From an uncultured Pseudoteredinibacter sp. (lineage in GTDB: Bacteria; Pseudomonadota; Gammaproteobacteria; Pseudomonadales; Cellvibrionaceae): a stretch of DNA of 64,000 nt. The position numbers were made by a program, and so were the translations under genes. Under the pieces are notes generated by a model, which did not search any database, had not been told where the DNA came from, and saw only the letters and a list, made by a program, of their open reading frames with translations. Where the stretch lies: positions 1 to 64,000 of the forward strand of contig NZ_CANMSS010000011.1 of assembly GCF_947500695.1 (NCBI RefSeq), given 5' to 3'. Positions 22,756 to 30,734 of the stretch are shown one piece after another. Numbering within the stretch: the first letter of the stretch is position 1; the number at the start of each line of letters is the position of its first letter.

Positions 22756-23832
22756 ATGAAACTAGCCCAGAGTTACCAGGCTGCCCGCGAAGAATTTCTA
22801 TCGCTTTGCCAAGAAAGAGAATTGTATGTAGAAAGCTATGTTATGCCTGATAGTTTGGGTATTAACGGAGAGAAGCTCGCTATCGATGTCGCTTTTTACG
22901 GGCGCTTTAGTGCGAATCGTTGCTTGCTGGTTTCTTCTGCAGTACATGGTATCGAGGGCTACTGCGGATCCGCAATTCAGTGTGCTCTGTTGCGCTCAGA
23001 CTTTCTCGATAGCTGCCCAGAAAATACTGCGGTAGTGTTTGTACATGGTTTAAATCCTTACGGTTTTTCTTATGGTCGTCGGGTCAATGAAAGTAATATC
23101 GACTTAAATCGAAACTTCGCTGACTTTTCAGTCACTCCTGCTGTTAATGAAGCCTTTTTAGCTATGGCTCAGGAAGTTTTCCCTGGTAACTGGCAGGGCA
23201 GTGATCTAGACGCGATTCACAAAAAGGTAGAGGGTTACATTGCCGAGCACGGTAAGACAAATTTTCAGGCTGCAATGATGGGCGGGCAATACGATCGCAG
23301 TGATTGCACTTTTTATGGTGGCGCAGCCGAGAGTTGGTCGCGTGACAACTGGCACCATATTGTTAAATCACTCTCAGCTCGCTATAAGTTTGTTGTTCAT
23401 TTGGATATGCACACTGGCTTAGGAGAGGCGGGTGAGTGCGAGGTTATTTATGCTGGTCGACCAGATGAAGCCGTGGTGGCATTGGCGCAAGCTTGGTTTG
23501 GAGATGTGTTTGTACCGGGCTCAGCGCAAAGTAATGCAGAGGCGATACAGGGTAATTTGGGGCAACACCTTGATGAGCAGGGGATCGCCAATGTCTCGGT
23601 AGCTTTAGAGTTTGGTACCCAACCTTTCGAAAAAGTCGCCCGTGCGCTGATTGATGATAACTGGCTCGGTTTTAATCCTCATTGTGATGCAGAATTAAGA
23701 CAGGAAATTAGTAAACGATTGAGGGCAGCATTTGCAATTGATCACCCTGCTTGGGAAGCCGAGGTTTGGCAGCTTGCGCTGAAGCACTGTAAAAGAGCCG
23801 TGCGAGGACTTGGTGGAGTGAGTTTGGGTTAG
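22756..23832 (+). CDS. DUF2817 / M14-like metallocarboxypeptidase-fold protein
   Basis: I start at ATG 22756 (MKLAQSYQAAREEFL), with AGAAAGG upstream; an upstream start would overlap the MarR gene. The product is about 358 residues, without signal peptide. M14-type zinc ligands are visible: HGIEG (H64, E67) and HLDMHTGLG later, with ESNIDLNRNF providing the family Asn-Arg pair. The C-terminal ALEFGTQP holds a probable catalytic Glu. It is expected to cleave a C-terminal residue or amide in the cytoplasm; the substrate is unknown. Its place behind marR suggests a shared regulon with the receptor-hydrolase unit. Confidence 0.86.
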   Translation: MKLAQSYQAAREEFLSLCQERELYVESYVMPDSLGINGEKLAIDVAFYGRFSANRCLLVSSAVHGIEGYCGSAIQCALLRSDFLDSCPENTAVVFVHGLNPYGFSYGRRVNESNIDLNRNFADFSVTPAVNEAFLAMAQEVFPGNWQGSDLDAIHKKVEGYIAEHGKTNFQAAMMGGQYDRSDCTFYGGAAESWSRDNWHHIVKSLSARYKFVVHLDMHTGLGEAGECEVIYAGRPDEAVVALAQAWFGDVFVPGSAQSNAEAIQGNLGQHLDEQGIANVSVALEFGTQPFEKVARALIDDNWLGFNPHCDAELRQEISKRLRAAFAIDHPAWEAEVWQLALKHCKRAVRGLGGVSLG

Positions 23833-23875
23833 CGTTTTAGCTTGCGGCTAAAATTGAAGATGTATCTGAAATAAT

Positions 23876-23900
23876 CCGCCGCGACAGAGCGTCGCGGCGG
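23876..23900. terminator. Hairpin between convergent genes
   Basis: A perfect 10-bp stem CCGCCGCGAC / GTCGCGGCGG with a 5-base loop, between convergent genes. No clear T run on either side, so the terminator call is moderate. Confidence 0.55.
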
Positions 23901-23922
23901 TTGAAGAGGTTTGTCGACTTAC

Positions 23923-26900
23923 TTATTTCTCAAAGTAAAAAGCTTCACGCTTATTGTCGCGATTACCGACTTCATCCATAGTCTCTGCATTGAACAAGCG
24001 ACCATTAACCATCACCAAATCAACACGATCCGTTTGGCGAATGTCTTCCAATGGATTGCCATCGATTACAATCAAATCAGCAAGTTTGCCTTTCTTGATA
24101 GAACCAATGTGCTTATCTAAACCAAGAGATTTAGCCGGGTTGCTGGTAGCCGTTCGTAAAGCTTGCATAGGCTCCATGCCACCTTGAGCATACATCCAAA
24201 GCTCCCAGTGAGCAGCTAAGCCTTCACGTTGACCGTGTGCGCCAATATTGGTGAGGATGCCAATGTCGTTCAGTTCCTTAGCGGTTTTAGCAACCGTAAT
24301 ATGGTTGTAGTGATGATGAGGCGCGGTTGGTCGGCGCATGGCGCGCTTAGCTAAAACGTCGGCCGGTACATATTTGCTTAGGCGTGGGTGCTTCCAAACT
24401 TCGGTTTTATCGTACCAATAGTTTTCGCCCCAAATACCACCATAGGCAACCACCAAGGTCGGCGTGTATGCCATCTCGCCCGCTGTCCAGAATTGTTTAA
24501 TATCGTCGTAAACTTTTTCTGTTGGGATAGAGTGCTCTAAGGTTGTGTGACCATCGGCTACCATGCTTAGGTTATGTTGCAGCAAAGACCCACCTTCAGG
24601 CACGACCATCATTTCTAATTCGCGCGCTGCTTGAATAACTTGCTGGCGTTGATTGCGACGTGGCTGGTTATAGCTCTTCACTGAGAAGGCGCCCGCTTTC
24701 TTTAAGCGCAGCAGGTGAAATTTGGCATCATCCAAACTATCCACATGGGAGGTGTAACCTGGGCCAGAGGCGCCGTACAAAATAGTACCGGTAGAATAGA
24801 GGCGCGGGCCTACAATCTTACCGGCTTTTTGTAATTCGCTAGCGCTGAAAAACTCGGTGGTGTCATTTGATGGGTCGTGGATTGTGGTTACACCCAATGC
24901 TAGGCCAGCGTAGTTCTTCCAGTTTTGCTGTGGAATGATTTCATTGCTGCCTTGTGAACCATGGGCGTGAGCATCGATCAAGCCTGGCATAATGGTTTTG
25001 CCAGAAATGTCGATAGTTTTTGCGTTATTAGGGATTTCCACTTCACCCGCTTTGCCAACCGCAACAATGTGATTGCCATCAACGAGTACCACACCATTGT
25101 CGATAACTTTATCGCCATCTTCCATAGTGAGTACTTGGCCGCCAACAAAGGCAATGCTACCGCTAGGAACATCAACCTTTTGATTAAAGCCAATGGCGGT
25201 AACGATAGGTTCTTTGTTTAAGGTCTCTTTGTTTTTAGCATCGGAGGAGCCTACATCAAACAAACCTTGTAGCTCGGCTTGGTAAAGGTCGGCACCTAGG
25301 CTCCAATATAGCTCATTGCTTTTGGCGTTCCAGCTGATGTTTTCGCCAGCGCGTACGGAGAGCTTTCTTACTGGAAGATTTTTCGCTTTCGGGCCAATGG
25401 TAATTAAGTGGCCACTTTCTACAAACGGCGTTACAAAGACTTTAAAGCGCTCAGCGAATGCCAAGTACTTACCATCAGGTGAAACTTTAAACTCGGTAGC
25501 GTATTTACCTTCGTATAAAGACTGCTCTTTTTTGTCTTTGATATTTACGCGAACCAGGGATGGCTTCTCGCCATGGCGCATGGCATAAATGCGATCATTG
25601 GCTGAACCGTACTGAGGTAATACGCCTTTTTCGGTAATTAACTCAGCTTTGCCGCCTTTGCTGCTTACACGATAAATGCCGGGGTTTAGGCCCCACTTAG
25701 GATCAGTAATGTAACCGCCTTTAGCTTTGCGATAGACGATATGCTTGCCGTCAGGTGAAAACGCGGCTTCAACATATTTGCCAGGCTCTTTAGTGACGAG
25801 CTTGGCTTTACCGCCACGGGCCGACATTACCCGAATACTGCCTTGCTCCTGGTCATCCCAAGTGCTAAATACAATCTTCTTACCATCGCGAGAAAAGCTC
25901 GGCTGCAATTCAAAGTGATCGCTTTGCTTGGTCAAACGGCTCGGTTTGCCATTTGGTAAATTGCGGCTGTAAATATGACCCAAGGCTTCAAAAATAACCT
26001 GCTTACCATTCGGTGAAATCTGCACATTGCGCAGCATATTCACGTCAAAGTTGTCTTGATCAATGTTCTGATCAAAGCGCACAGTGGTTTGCAGCTTTTT
26101 AGTGGCCTTAACATGGAATGGAATATTCTCAGCTTTTAGGCTGTCGATGTTGAGTTTATGCAGTTTGCCTTTGGCCCAAAACACGAGATTTTTATTGTCC
26201 GGTGTCCAAGCCATGCTTGGGTATACACCGTGAATGGCCCAGGTTTCTTGCATATCGCGCTCAAGCTTGTCATAAAGCTTACGCTTCTCACCGGTTTTTA
26301 AATCCAGTAAAAACAAAGTGGTCTGAAAATCTTCACGGGCAATATAGGCAAGATAGCGACCGTCTCTAGAAGGGGTTGGGCGAATAGCGCCACCACGACC
26401 AGAAAGAATCACTCTGATCTCGCCGGTTTCGCGATCATAGCGTTTTATTTTATAAATGCCTTTTTCAGAATCTTTGCTGTAGTGGAAGGTTTTTCCAGGG
26501 GTGGCATCTTGTGAAAAATAAACGTAACGGCCATCCGGTGAGAAGGCTGGCTCGCCTAAATCTTTTTGCTGATTTGGGCGCTTGGTAAGCATCAAGCCTT
26601 TGCCACCAGCTTTGTGATACATCCAGACTTCGCCGGCGCCCAATGAGCGTGTACCCGTAAAGTGCTTACGAGCCACTAGGTAGTCGCCATCTGGGCTCCA
26701 CGCTGGGCTATTTAGCAAGCGGAAGGTTTCATCGGTAACGGCGGTTTGTCCGCTGCCATCGCTATTCATAATCCAGATATTGTCGCCACCGCCTTGGTCG
26801 GAGGTGAAGGCAATGTGTTTGCCATCTGGGCTGAATTTTGGCTGCATCTGCCAAGCGATGTCGGTCATTAGTGCAGTCGCTTCGCCACCGCCAATCGGTA

Positions 26901-27147
26901 AGGTATAGATATCTCCCAGCAGGTCGAAGGCAATGGTTTTACCATCGGGGCTGACATCGATGTTCATCCAGGTGCCTTCACGCACGTCGATATTGGCATC
27001 GATAAACTCACCTTGGGGGGCGTTAACGTCCCACTTGGCTTTCTCGTCTTCTTTGGCTTTGTCGGCCGCGTGGGCCAGAGGTAGGGTTAAGCTGCTGCAC
27101 ATCAGGGCTGCGCTAATGCCGGCAGCCAATAAGCGGAGTTTCATCAT
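23923..27147 (-). CDS. Exported TolB-propeller / amidohydrolase fusion
   Basis: A 1074-residue protein with a signal peptide (LLAAGISAALMCSSLTLPLAHA). Residues of about 50-640 are PD40/TolB-type propeller repeats (for example DGKTIAFDLLGDIYTLP, FSPDGKHIAFTSDQGG, WSPDGDYLV). Residues of about 680-1060 are an amidohydrolase domain with HxH at H727/H729 in GLIDAHAHGS, and the C-terminal GKLADLIVIDGNPLED. It acts in the periplasm, presumably on amide or cyclic substrates that the propeller helps bind. Full length for this architecture, and intact. No operon partner. The second exported amidohydrolase is at 15564. Confidence 0.92.
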   Translation of the reverse strand: MMKLRLLAAGISAALMCSSLTLPLAHAADKAKEDEKAKWDVNAPQGEFIDANIDVREGTWMNIDVSPDGKTIAFDLLGDIYTLPIGGGEATALMTDIAWQMQPKFSPDGKHIAFTSDQGGGDNIWIMNSDGSGQTAVTDETFRLLNSPAWSPDGDYLVARKHFTGTRSLGAGEVWMYHKAGGKGLMLTKRPNQQKDLGEPAFSPDGRYVYFSQDATPGKTFHYSKDSEKGIYKIKRYDRETGEIRVILSGRGGAIRPTPSRDGRYLAYIAREDFQTTLFLLDLKTGEKRKLYDKLERDMQETWAIHGVYPSMAWTPDNKNLVFWAKGKLHKLNIDSLKAENIPFHVKATKKLQTTVRFDQNIDQDNFDVNMLRNVQISPNGKQVIFEALGHIYSRNLPNGKPSRLTKQSDHFELQPSFSRDGKKIVFSTWDDQEQGSIRVMSARGGKAKLVTKEPGKYVEAAFSPDGKHIVYRKAKGGYITDPKWGLNPGIYRVSSKGGKAELITEKGVLPQYGSANDRIYAMRHGEKPSLVRVNIKDKKEQSLYEGKYATEFKVSPDGKYLAFAERFKVFVTPFVESGHLITIGPKAKNLPVRKLSVRAGENISWNAKSNELYWSLGADLYQAELQGLFDVGSSDAKNKETLNKEPIVTAIGFNQKVDVPSGSIAFVGGQVLTMEDGDKVIDNGVVLVDGNHIVAVGKAGEVEIPNNAKTIDISGKTIMPGLIDAHAHGSQGSNEIIPQQNWKNYAGLALGVTTIHDPSNDTTEFFSASELQKAGKIVGPRLYSTGTILYGASGPGYTSHVDSLDDAKFHLLRLKKAGAFSVKSYNQPRRNQRQQVIQAARELEMMVVPEGGSLLQHNLSMVADGHTTLEHSIPTEKVYDDIKQFWTAGEMAYTPTLVVAYGGIWGENYWYDKTEVWKHPRLSKYVPADVLAKRAMRRPTAPHHHYNHITVAKTAKELNDIGILTNIGAHGQREGLAAHWELWMYAQGGMEPMQALRTATSNPAKSLGLDKHIGSIKKGKLADLIVIDGNPLEDIRQTDRVDLVMVNGRLFNAETMDEVGNRDNKREAFYFEK

Positions 27148-27291
27148 AGTCTTCTTATTGCTGTTAGAAAGTCGAGCTTATTATGGCGGCAGGGATAATG
27201 TGGCGTCCAGCCGCTTACCGAAGCCGTAGTTGCTGCTATGGTCTTCGGTTTGGCTGGTTGAATATTCTGTTTGGAGGGTTTTTGCCGAACT

Positions 27292-28830
27292 TTATGCTTC
27301 TGATCTTAAGGTCTTACGCCAAAGCTCTTTGCCAAGGCGGTTAAAGTGCTTCACTGTCATGGTATTCTCAAAGCCATCAATTTCAATCTCACCAAAGAAC
27401 TGGTAGTTGTCTGATGGTGGCGAATTGGGCGGCATATCGTCGGGTATGCCTTTAAATATCAATTCTGGGCCGAAGGTGTTATCCAGCTCGCCGGGGCCAA
27501 AGCTGCCCGCATGAAGGGGGCCGCTGACAAATTCCCAGAAGGGCTTGAAGTTTTTGAACTGCGCTTTGTTGGGGTTGTAATAGTGGGAGGCACAATAATG
27601 CACGTCGGCGGTTATAAAGTGCACATTGTGAATATCTTTCTTGGCAATAAACTCCAGTAAGTGTGCTATCTCTAATTCGCGCCCTAGCGCTGGGCCATCG
27701 CCATTGGCAGCATTCTCGGCCACTTCACTTTGCCATTCTGTAACTCTCAGCCCGAGGGGCATGTCGCTGGCAATAATTTTCCAGCTGGCTTTTGAATCAG
27801 CTAGCGATTGCTCTAGCCACTGTAGCTGTTCTTCTCCTAAGAAGGCGGTTTCTGCTGAGGCTTTCTCTTGTCGGTTTAAGCTATTGGGGCCGCGATAACT
27901 GCGCATATCCAAGAAGAAGATATCTAACATAGGGCCGTGGCTAACCTTGCGATAAATTCGTCTTGGATCTTTGGCGTTTAGGCTTATGGGGTTACATTCT
28001 AATAATGCATGACGTGCGCGTTCGGCCAGTAGTGAGGCGCTTTTTACGGTGTAACGCTTATCATCGAGTAGTTGTTCGCCGGGGTACCAGTTGTTAACAA
28101 CTTCGTGGTCATCCCATTGTTGGTAGCTAGCTACTTGCTGATGAAACTGGCGAAATTTGGGATCAAGAAAGTTGTAGTAATAGTTTTCCCGAAACTCTTG
28201 GGTAGTTTCGGCAACTTTGCTTTTGCCTTGGGTTTCTACATTCTTCCAAGTGCTGCCATCTTTTAAATTTATCTCGCTGGGGATGGGGCCGTCGGCATAA
28301 ATTAAGTCACCACAATGCACTAAAAAATCGGGCTCGCGTTTTAACATTTCAGCATAGCTGTGCATGCCGCCTCGACTACTATCAATTCCGTAACCTTGCC
28401 CGGCGGTATCTCCTGACCAACAAAAGCGAATGCGGCCGGTATCTTTATGGGCTGTTTTAAATTGCCCTTGATGTATATCACCAAATAGGCCCGGTTTGTC
28501 TAGGCTTTCGAATTGCACGCGATAAAAATACTGCTGTGCCGGGTTTAAACCTCGTAGGTAGGTTTTGGCGTTAAAGTCAGTTTCCTTTAATGCAGCGGTG
28601 CCGGCGAAGCGTAGGCTCTGTTTGAAATCCGGATCTTTGCTAAGCTCTACCCACATTAATGATGGCTTTTCGGTACGCCCCCATATTACGGCACCATTCT
28701 GACTAACATCACCACTGCTGATGCCGGTTTGTATTTCCGGGCGCTGTGATAGGGCGCTAATGCTGGCGCTGGCCGGTACGCTGGCGATTCCAATACTACC
28801 AAGCTGCAGAAACTGTCGTCTTTTTATCAT
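27292..28830 (-). CDS. PhoD-like alkaline phosphatase/phosphodiesterase
   Basis: A 512-residue protein with a twin-arginine-type N-terminus (MIKRRQFLQLGSIGIASVP), so it is probably exported folded. An N-terminal fibronectin-like region (IQTGISSGDVSQNGAVIWGRTE) precedes the metallophosphatase core: HCGDLIYAD, YQQWDDHEVVNNW, IFFLDMRSYRG, and VHFITADVHY, which hold the iron/calcium ligands of PhoD. It hydrolyses phosphate mono- and diesters at the cell surface. Repeats D and C lie in its upstream region, between it and the divergent MerR gene. No Pho box was confirmed. Confidence 0.9.
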   Translation of the reverse strand: MIKRRQFLQLGSIGIASVPASASISALSQRPEIQTGISSGDVSQNGAVIWGRTEKPSLMWVELSKDPDFKQSLRFAGTAALKETDFNAKTYLRGLNPAQQYFYRVQFESLDKPGLFGDIHQGQFKTAHKDTGRIRFCWSGDTAGQGYGIDSSRGGMHSYAEMLKREPDFLVHCGDLIYADGPIPSEINLKDGSTWKNVETQGKSKVAETTQEFRENYYYNFLDPKFRQFHQQVASYQQWDDHEVVNNWYPGEQLLDDKRYTVKSASLLAERARHALLECNPISLNAKDPRRIYRKVSHGPMLDIFFLDMRSYRGPNSLNRQEKASAETAFLGEEQLQWLEQSLADSKASWKIIASDMPLGLRVTEWQSEVAENAANGDGPALGRELEIAHLLEFIAKKDIHNVHFITADVHYCASHYYNPNKAQFKNFKPFWEFVSGPLHAGSFGPGELDNTFGPELIFKGIPDDMPPNSPPSDNYQFFGEIEIDGFENTMTVKHFNRLGKELWRKTLRSEA

Positions 28831-28930
28831 GTTGAGGCTCTTGTATCTTCAGGCTCTATAATCATCTTAATAACGGTATCTTACAGTAATATGTTGGGGA
28901 TTGTTCTTTGTTGTGTGTTCCCTTCGAACC

Positions 28931-29040
28931 GGTAAAGAGTCCATATACCCATGCAAAACGCGCCGTGAACCCATCCCTGGGGGCTCTCCAAAAGCGTCCT
29001 TGCTTTTGAAGGTTTTGCATGGGTATATGGACTCTTTACC
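28931..29040. repeat. Long-hairpin repeat element D
   Basis: Perfect 29-bp inverted arms: 28931-28959 (begins GGTAAAGAGTCC) and 29012-29040. The 52-base centre has the conserved box GTGAACCCATCC...GGGGGCTC (28965-28986) and a perfect hairpin CAAAAGC-GTCCTT-GCTTTTG (28989-29008). The centre aligns with the reverse complement of element C, while the arms do not resemble those of A, B or C. Confidence 0.88.
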
Positions 29041-29070
29041 TACCTGTGTGGGTTTATATAGCCTAAGTAG

Positions 29071-29184
29071 ATTTTAGTTCCTACAAGAGCTGATCTAGAA
29101 CCGTAAAGCGGTATGGACACCGCGACCCGAGCGCCCGCGGATGGTTTAAGCGCGTTCTAGGGCAGCTCTTGTAGGGACTAAAAA
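29071..29184. repeat. Long-hairpin repeat element C
   Basis: Arms 29071-29101 and 29154-29184 pair at about 28 of 31 positions (core CTACAAGAGCTG). The centre has the hairpin GCGGT-ATGGAC-ACCGC (29108-29123) and the box GGATGGTTTAAGCG followed by GTTCTAGG, nearly the same as in element B (GGATGGTTTAAGCG, GTTCCAGG). Confidence 0.87.
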
Positions 29185-29277
29185 CGGTCAGGCCTCATTG
29201 CTGCTTGTTTCAAACATCTTGGCTAGTTATTGTTAAACTTGAAAATATATCAACATCACAACTCGGCGAGTAAATCA

Positions 29278-29616
29278 ATGAAAATCAAAGAAGTCAGCGA
29301 ATTTACCGGCATTAGCGCGCACACCATTCGTTACTATGAAAAGCAAGGCGTATTGGAACTGCCAAAAAAGGACAGCAGCGGCCATCGTAACTATTCAGAT
29401 ACCGACGTAGAGTTGATTAACTGGGTGGCTTGCATGAAAAATTCTGGTATGTCACTGCGAGATATCAAAGGCTACGTAACAGCCTCTATAGAAGGGCGCA
29501 ACGAAGACGCCTTAGTGGCATTGAGAATACATCTAGAGAAATTAGAAGAACAAAAAAAGAATATCGACCACTATATCGACGTCACCGAAGAAAAAATAAA
29601 TCGCCTGTCTAATTAA
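29278..29616 (+). CDS. MerR-family transcriptional regulator
   Basis: About 112 residues from ATG 29278 (MKIKEVSEFTGISAHTIRYY). The N-terminal winged helix is typical: VSEFTGISAHTIRYYEKQGVLELPKKDSSGHRNYSDTDVELI, then a GMSLRDIKGYV linker and a long coiled-coil dimer helix (LHLEKLEEQKKNIDHYID type). There is no cysteine-rich metal loop, so it belongs to the small redox- or drug-responsive MerR-type branch. A classic MerR operator-promoter lies downstream at 29705-29736, in front of the PhzF-family gene, the likely target. An in-frame TTG at 29230 is less likely as a start. Confidence 0.9.
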   Translation: MKIKEVSEFTGISAHTIRYYEKQGVLELPKKDSSGHRNYSDTDVELINWVACMKNSGMSLRDIKGYVTASIEGRNEDALVALRIHLEKLEEQKKNIDHYIDVTEEKINRLSN

Positions 29617-29704
29617 ATGTATTACCAAAACCGCAAACTCAAACGACAAGTGAGCCCCTATCTGCAAAGATATGCAATTTAAGGCCTAAGTTTTATCAAG
29701 GCCT

Positions 29705-29736
29705 TTGACTTAGAGTATGCTCTAAGTTGCTAGTCT
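29705..29736 (+). promoter_or_regulatory. MerR-type promoter with operator palindrome
   Basis: TTGACT (29705-29710) and TAGTCT (29731-29736) are separated by 20 bp, the overlong spacer typical of MerR-controlled promoters. The spacer holds the palindrome CTTAGAG-TATG-CTCTAAG (29709-29726). It points at the PhzF gene starting at 29868. Confidence 0.8.
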
Positions 29737-29867
29737 ACAATGGCTCGTCAGCACTACTTCAAATACCACTGTTGATCAAACCGAATGGTGCTGGCGGGCA
29801 CTTACTAGATCACCCGATGCTTGCTAAAAGGTAAAAAGCGAGTAAGTAAATTGTAGAGGAAACGCCC

Positions 29868-30734
29868 ATGAATATTGATGTCTCGATTGTAAATGCCTTT
29901 GTAGTAGATGGGCGTGGCGGCAACCCAGCTGGGGTAGTCTTAGATGCGGATCGCTTTTCAAAGGAGCAGAAACTAGAAATCGCCGCACAAGTGGGCCTAT
30001 CCGAAACGGCATTCGTCTCGCACTCGGATGTGGCCGACATCAAATTGGAATTCTTTACCCCTACCCGACAAATTGCCCACTGTGGTCATGCAACGGTTGC
30101 CACCTTTAGCTATCTGTCCCAGCAAGGCTTATTAAAAAATAGTGAAAGCTCCAAAGAAACCATTGATGGTAACAGGGCTGTTAAGCTGGTTTCCGGTGCC
30201 GCATTTATGGAGCAGATAGCCCCAATGTTTGTTTCGGTTAATAAAGACAGGCAAGAAATTCTTGCGGCTTTGAACATAGCTGAAACCAAGTTGTCTTCAG
30301 AGCCCTTGATCGTCAATACCGGAAATAGCTTTTTGATTGCCGAAGTGGATAGCCAGGGCACATTGGAACAACTGAATATCAATCAAGAGAAAGTTGAAGC
30401 ACTATCAGAGAAATACGATTTAATCGGTTTTTATATCTTCAGTCGTGAAAGTTATACCGGTTCCGCAGATGCCACTGCAAGAATGTTTGCTCCGCGTTAT
30501 GGAATTGAAGAAGAATCGGCAACCGGTATGGCGGCAGGGCCTTTGGCTTGCTACTTGTATGAGAAAAAGGCTATCGATAAAAGTGAGTTTTTGATCGAGC
30601 AAGGCTATGCCATGTCTCCGGCATCGCCCAGTCAAATCACCGTCAAACTCGAGTTACATCAAGGTAGTATTCAATCATTGATGGCTGGTGGTCATGCGGC
30701 CGTATCTGAAACGAGAAATCTCAATGTTCAGTAA
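29868..30734 (+). CDS. PhzF-family isomerase-like protein
   Basis: A 288-residue cytoplasmic protein of the PhzF/DapF fold. Visible marks: VSIVNAFVVDGRGGNPAGVVLDAD at the start, GLSETAFVS with the catalytic Glu, and PTRQIAHCGHATVATFSYL. The second domain carries ESATGMAAGPLACYL. GGAAACG precedes the ATG. Relatives isomerise small acids in varied pathways; no phenazine genes are here, so a phenazine role is not implied. Its promoter is the MerR-type site at 29705, so expression should depend on the MerR protein at 29278. Its end overlaps the convergent SelD-fusion gene by 14 bases. Confidence 0.9.
   Translation: MNIDVSIVNAFVVDGRGGNPAGVVLDADRFSKEQKLEIAAQVGLSETAFVSHSDVADIKLEFFTPTRQIAHCGHATVATFSYLSQQGLLKNSESSKETIDGNRAVKLVSGAAFMEQIAPMFVSVNKDRQEILAALNIAETKLSSEPLIVNTGNSFLIAEVDSQGTLEQLNINQEKVEALSEKYDLIGFYIFSRESYTGSADATARMFAPRYGIEEESATGMAAGPLACYLYEKKAIDKSEFLIEQGYAMSPASPSQITVKLELHQGSIQSLMAGGHAAVSETRNLNVQ

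Larger units (their letters stand above)
28831..29277. other. Intergenic region holding repeat elements D and C
   Basis: Between the divergent phoD-like and MerR genes. It contains element D (28931-29040) and element C (29071-29184); otherwise only short AT-rich promoter-like DNA at each end. Confidence 0.7.

Noticed and set aside
29868..30734. Phenazine biosynthesis locus
   Set aside because: Only a PhzF-fold gene is present; no phzABCDEG genes nearby.
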